From: Gymnogyps californianus
Taxonomy: Eukaryota > Chordata > Aves > Accipitriformes > Cathartidae
Assembly (NCBI RefSeq): GCF_018139145.2
Contig: NC_059479.1
Span: 2,542,001 to 2,606,000 of the forward strand
Direction: 5' to 3'
DNA length: 64,000 nucleotides
The notes under the pieces are model-generated. The model made no database searches, was not told where the DNA came from, and saw nothing but the letters and a program-made list of their open reading frames with translations. Shown here piece by piece: positions 61,531 to 64,000 of the stretch (positions within the stretch are counted from its first letter, which is position 1; each line of letters begins with the position of its first letter). Made by a program: the position numbers and the translations under genes.

Positions 61531-64000
61531 TAAGTATGATGATAGCATCTTCTATGGAGAAACAAGCCATGATAACACCTTATTTACAGGTTGTCGACTT
61601 AAGGAGGCCAAAGAAAGCTAAAGAATTGCTTTTGACTAAAAAGAATCTTGCAGAGAGGCAACTAAAATTGGGTTCCTCTGACTGTCATTGGAGCTTCAAA
61701 TTAAACAAGCCTGAGCTCTTCAGTGTGACCCTGATGAAATGAAGTGCAGTCAGGACAACTACAGAAACACGAATGCACAGGTTGATCTTTACACTTTGAT
61801 TTTCTTGAAATATTGATTAGAGATTTGAATATTAATTAAAGATCTTGGTTCTGTTTCAGCAAGAGATGAAATTTGTAACTAGCTTTTGAGCACATTCATT
61901 TTCTCATCGATTTTAGAGGGTTTGCAGTTTGCAAGTTGTGCACGGGTCGCTTGCTCAACCAAGTGCCGTGGCCGGCAAAGGCGATGGTCACATCTGCTGT
62001 CGGGGCCTCCTGAAGGAAGCGCCGTTCCAGACGAGTCCTTCAGCCTGGAACAAAAAAAGTTCACCTTGATGCAATCACACTGCTGGGAAGATCTTATTTA
62101 TGTTTGAGTTTTCTGGAAAGTGAAAGAAACTGCTCCTGGCAGAGGCTGTCTGTCCCTTCCCACCCGTGGGGTCTTGAGGGTCCTGAGCTCTTTTCGTTTC
62201 TGGTCTGGGACATCTCAGCAGGGTCTAGCAGGGCTTAGCTTGGGAGCCCCAGGTGCCAGGGAAGGATGGAAGCTGAGGACCTTTTTCACCATCCCAACAG
62301 GAGTAGGATTTGCTCCCTTAAGTACAGATGCCTAAAGTTGCCTGAGACACCTTCAAAATACCTTGGGGTTAAGGGGTACTGCCAAGTCCAGTACTGTGGT
62401 CCCGTGTATCTAAGTGATAGTGATGAACATACCCAGGAGCCATGGTCACCACAGCTGTGCCAAACCTTCAGAGGGTTTAAACCTTCTGTGTTTGACAGAA
62501 AGGACAAAATCTTTAGAGACAGAAGCACCATTAGCTCATTTTGATTCTCAGTGGTCATTCCCCTCCCGCTCTCATCTCCCACATGACAGCACTTGTGCTT
62601 CCTCCTCCCGTGATTTCGTACACGTCGTTCGCTGGGGTAGCTCGGAGAAATGGTTCAAAAATTGTCACTTCTGAGTCCTCAAGTTGTTCTCCCATAAAGC
62701 CGACATTTACTCTGCACCATTGTCTGTGCTTTCTGAGGGAGACAGCTTGCCAGCTTCATCCCACTTCTAAAAAAACTGATTAACAATTGTGTCGAGTGTC
62801 ATAATGGTGATTGGCAAAGTCTCAAAGAAAGGAGAAAATCCGTGCTGCACAATGCAGGCTGATTATGAAGCAACATTGACACCACGCACCCAAACTTCAT
62901 TATCCAGCCACCACCTTGCCATCCGTGCCCGTCCAAGTTCAAGGACTCCTATTACTACAGTTTGGGAAACTGTGCCTGATTGTACTGAAATACGATTAAG
63001 CTTCGTAAAGATGTAGAGGTTGTTTCCACGCTCATGTTCTCCTCCTTGAGTGGAAATCTGGTTCAGAGGAGCCCATCTCCTTTGCGTCAGTGGAGTGAAA
63101 CAAATGGTGGCTATACTGGCATTAGTACTCTTGTAGGAACGGGTTTCTTCTCCTGTCCATCACCATTTACGTTGTGCTTATATGCGCAATTCTCCTGCTG
63201 GAAAAGGAAGGGGAAAGCTTAAGGTTTAGTGCCCCTCCAAGGCTGAAGCAATGATGGTGAATGGCCCAGGGCTGGCTGGGCAGAGGCGGCAGACGCAGCG
63301 GGAATGGCCATCAGGCATGGCTGTCATGCCGAGGAAACAGAGAAAGGGAGATGTCCGCAGTTCAAGGAGGACATGAGCAGGAAGATGTCCTAAGTACAGA
63401 ACAGGCAGTTATCTTGACTTCAACCTCTATTATTTACCTGTACAAAAAACGGGAGTTGAAGTCAAGCTACGGGTTTCCATGGGATTGAGGGTATATTATT
63501 TATATATCCTATTAAGCATGCGCATGGGCTGCTTTACTTATTTTTAGTGGGCTGCTCCCTACAGCCACCCCTTTTTTGCCCGGGGATGCCAGCAGGAGAT
63601 TTCAGAGCAGGTCAGGTTATTTAACAAGAAAACATCCTAACAAACAGCCTGTGTTTCCACGCATGTTATCCTTGGTGGTTTATGGGGTCATAAGCAACAG
63701 CACACGGGCAATAAACTTTTTGACCATTTGTCACAGGTTTTATGAGCCGGTGCCGCCGAGCACTCGGTCGGCTCAGGCGTCCCTGTGGGGTGAACCTAAC
63801 CAGGGCCAGTGGCTCTGCGGAGCCATGGGCATCACTTACCCCAGCATGGGCAGCACCCGGCACCTCACCGCAAGCTGGAAACCGTGGAAGACAGCTCTTT
63901 TTATCCAGTCCGTGCTTTTTTCCCCAATAAGGCAGAGCCTTGGCTGCCCGTTGAGTGCAAGAAGGCCCAGAGCTTTGGGGCCACAGAATGGAAACCTGCC

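Larger units (their letters stand above)
57491..64000. other. Gene-free region downstream of TMEM182, part 3
   Basis: No coding exon was recognised. It includes the (RRAATTAAA)-like repeat at 59745-59784, an AT-rich direct repeat near 60591-60629, a GC-rich patch at about 60865-60960, and a non-repetitive AT-rich island at 61260-61530. Short frames such as 61524-61742 look like chance. Confidence 0.55.

Noticed and set aside
1..64000. CRISPR arrays, bacterial operons, rRNA, tRNA or viral genes
   Set aside because: None was seen. The sequence is ordinary vertebrate nuclear DNA, and I found no evidence for a previously undescribed multi-gene system.

Overview
This window is vertebrate nuclear DNA, almost certainly from a bird or another sauropsid. 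Two things point there. A textbook CR1 retrotransposon 3' end lies at 1238-1406, and more decayed CR1-type relics lie at about 13590-13800 and 31983-32390. Coding DNA is also scarce and split into short exons with GT..AG introns. No bacterial, viral or organellar gene was recognised. Nearly all the short open frames are chance frames in introns and intergenic DNA.

Two protein genes can be supported, both on the + strand. (1) 724-13322 holds the last seven recognisable coding exons (259 residues in total) of a plasma-membrane Na+/H+ exchanger of the NHE1/2/4 class. They cover the end of the transporter domain, the calcineurin-homologous-protein binding segment and a cytoplasmic tail, and the 5' part of the gene lies left of the window. 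The best name is SLC9A2, from the tail motifs and the neighbouring gene, but the sequence mixes NHE1-, NHE2- and NHE4-like stretches. (2) 23313-39206 holds a complete five-exon gene for a 245-residue four-pass protein of the TMEM182 family (claudin/PMP22-like fold). Its promoter region carries MyoD-type E-boxes and a MEF2/CArG-like A/T element. Splice phases agree at every junction in both genes.

Layout: 1-723 is intron of the exchanger. 724-13322 holds its 3' exons, and a polyadenylation signal follows at 13403. 13426-23100 is intergenic, with a CR1 relic and simple repeats and no recognisable MFSD9, the gene I would expect here from the human order SLC9A2-MFSD9-TMEM182. 23100-23312 is the TMEM182 promoter and 5' UTR, then 23313-39206 is TMEM182, with a 7.9-kb last intron. 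Its 3' UTR runs to about 39840. 39841-64000 is gene-free, with AT-rich islands full of TAATTA-type homeodomain cores, a GATA/GACA microsatellite beside a double TTAGGG motif, and several A/T tracts.

The two genes are not a pathway: one is an epithelial-type pH and sodium transporter, the other a muscle membrane protein. Their adjacency is ancestral synteny. The most interesting possibility is that this is not the plain SLC9A2-TMEM182 locus but a diverged duplicate of it. Smaller points of interest are a tandemly duplicated splice donor that would give a truncated exchanger tail, and possible conserved non-coding islands. I saw no sign of a new multi-gene system. All family comparisons are from memory and were not computed.
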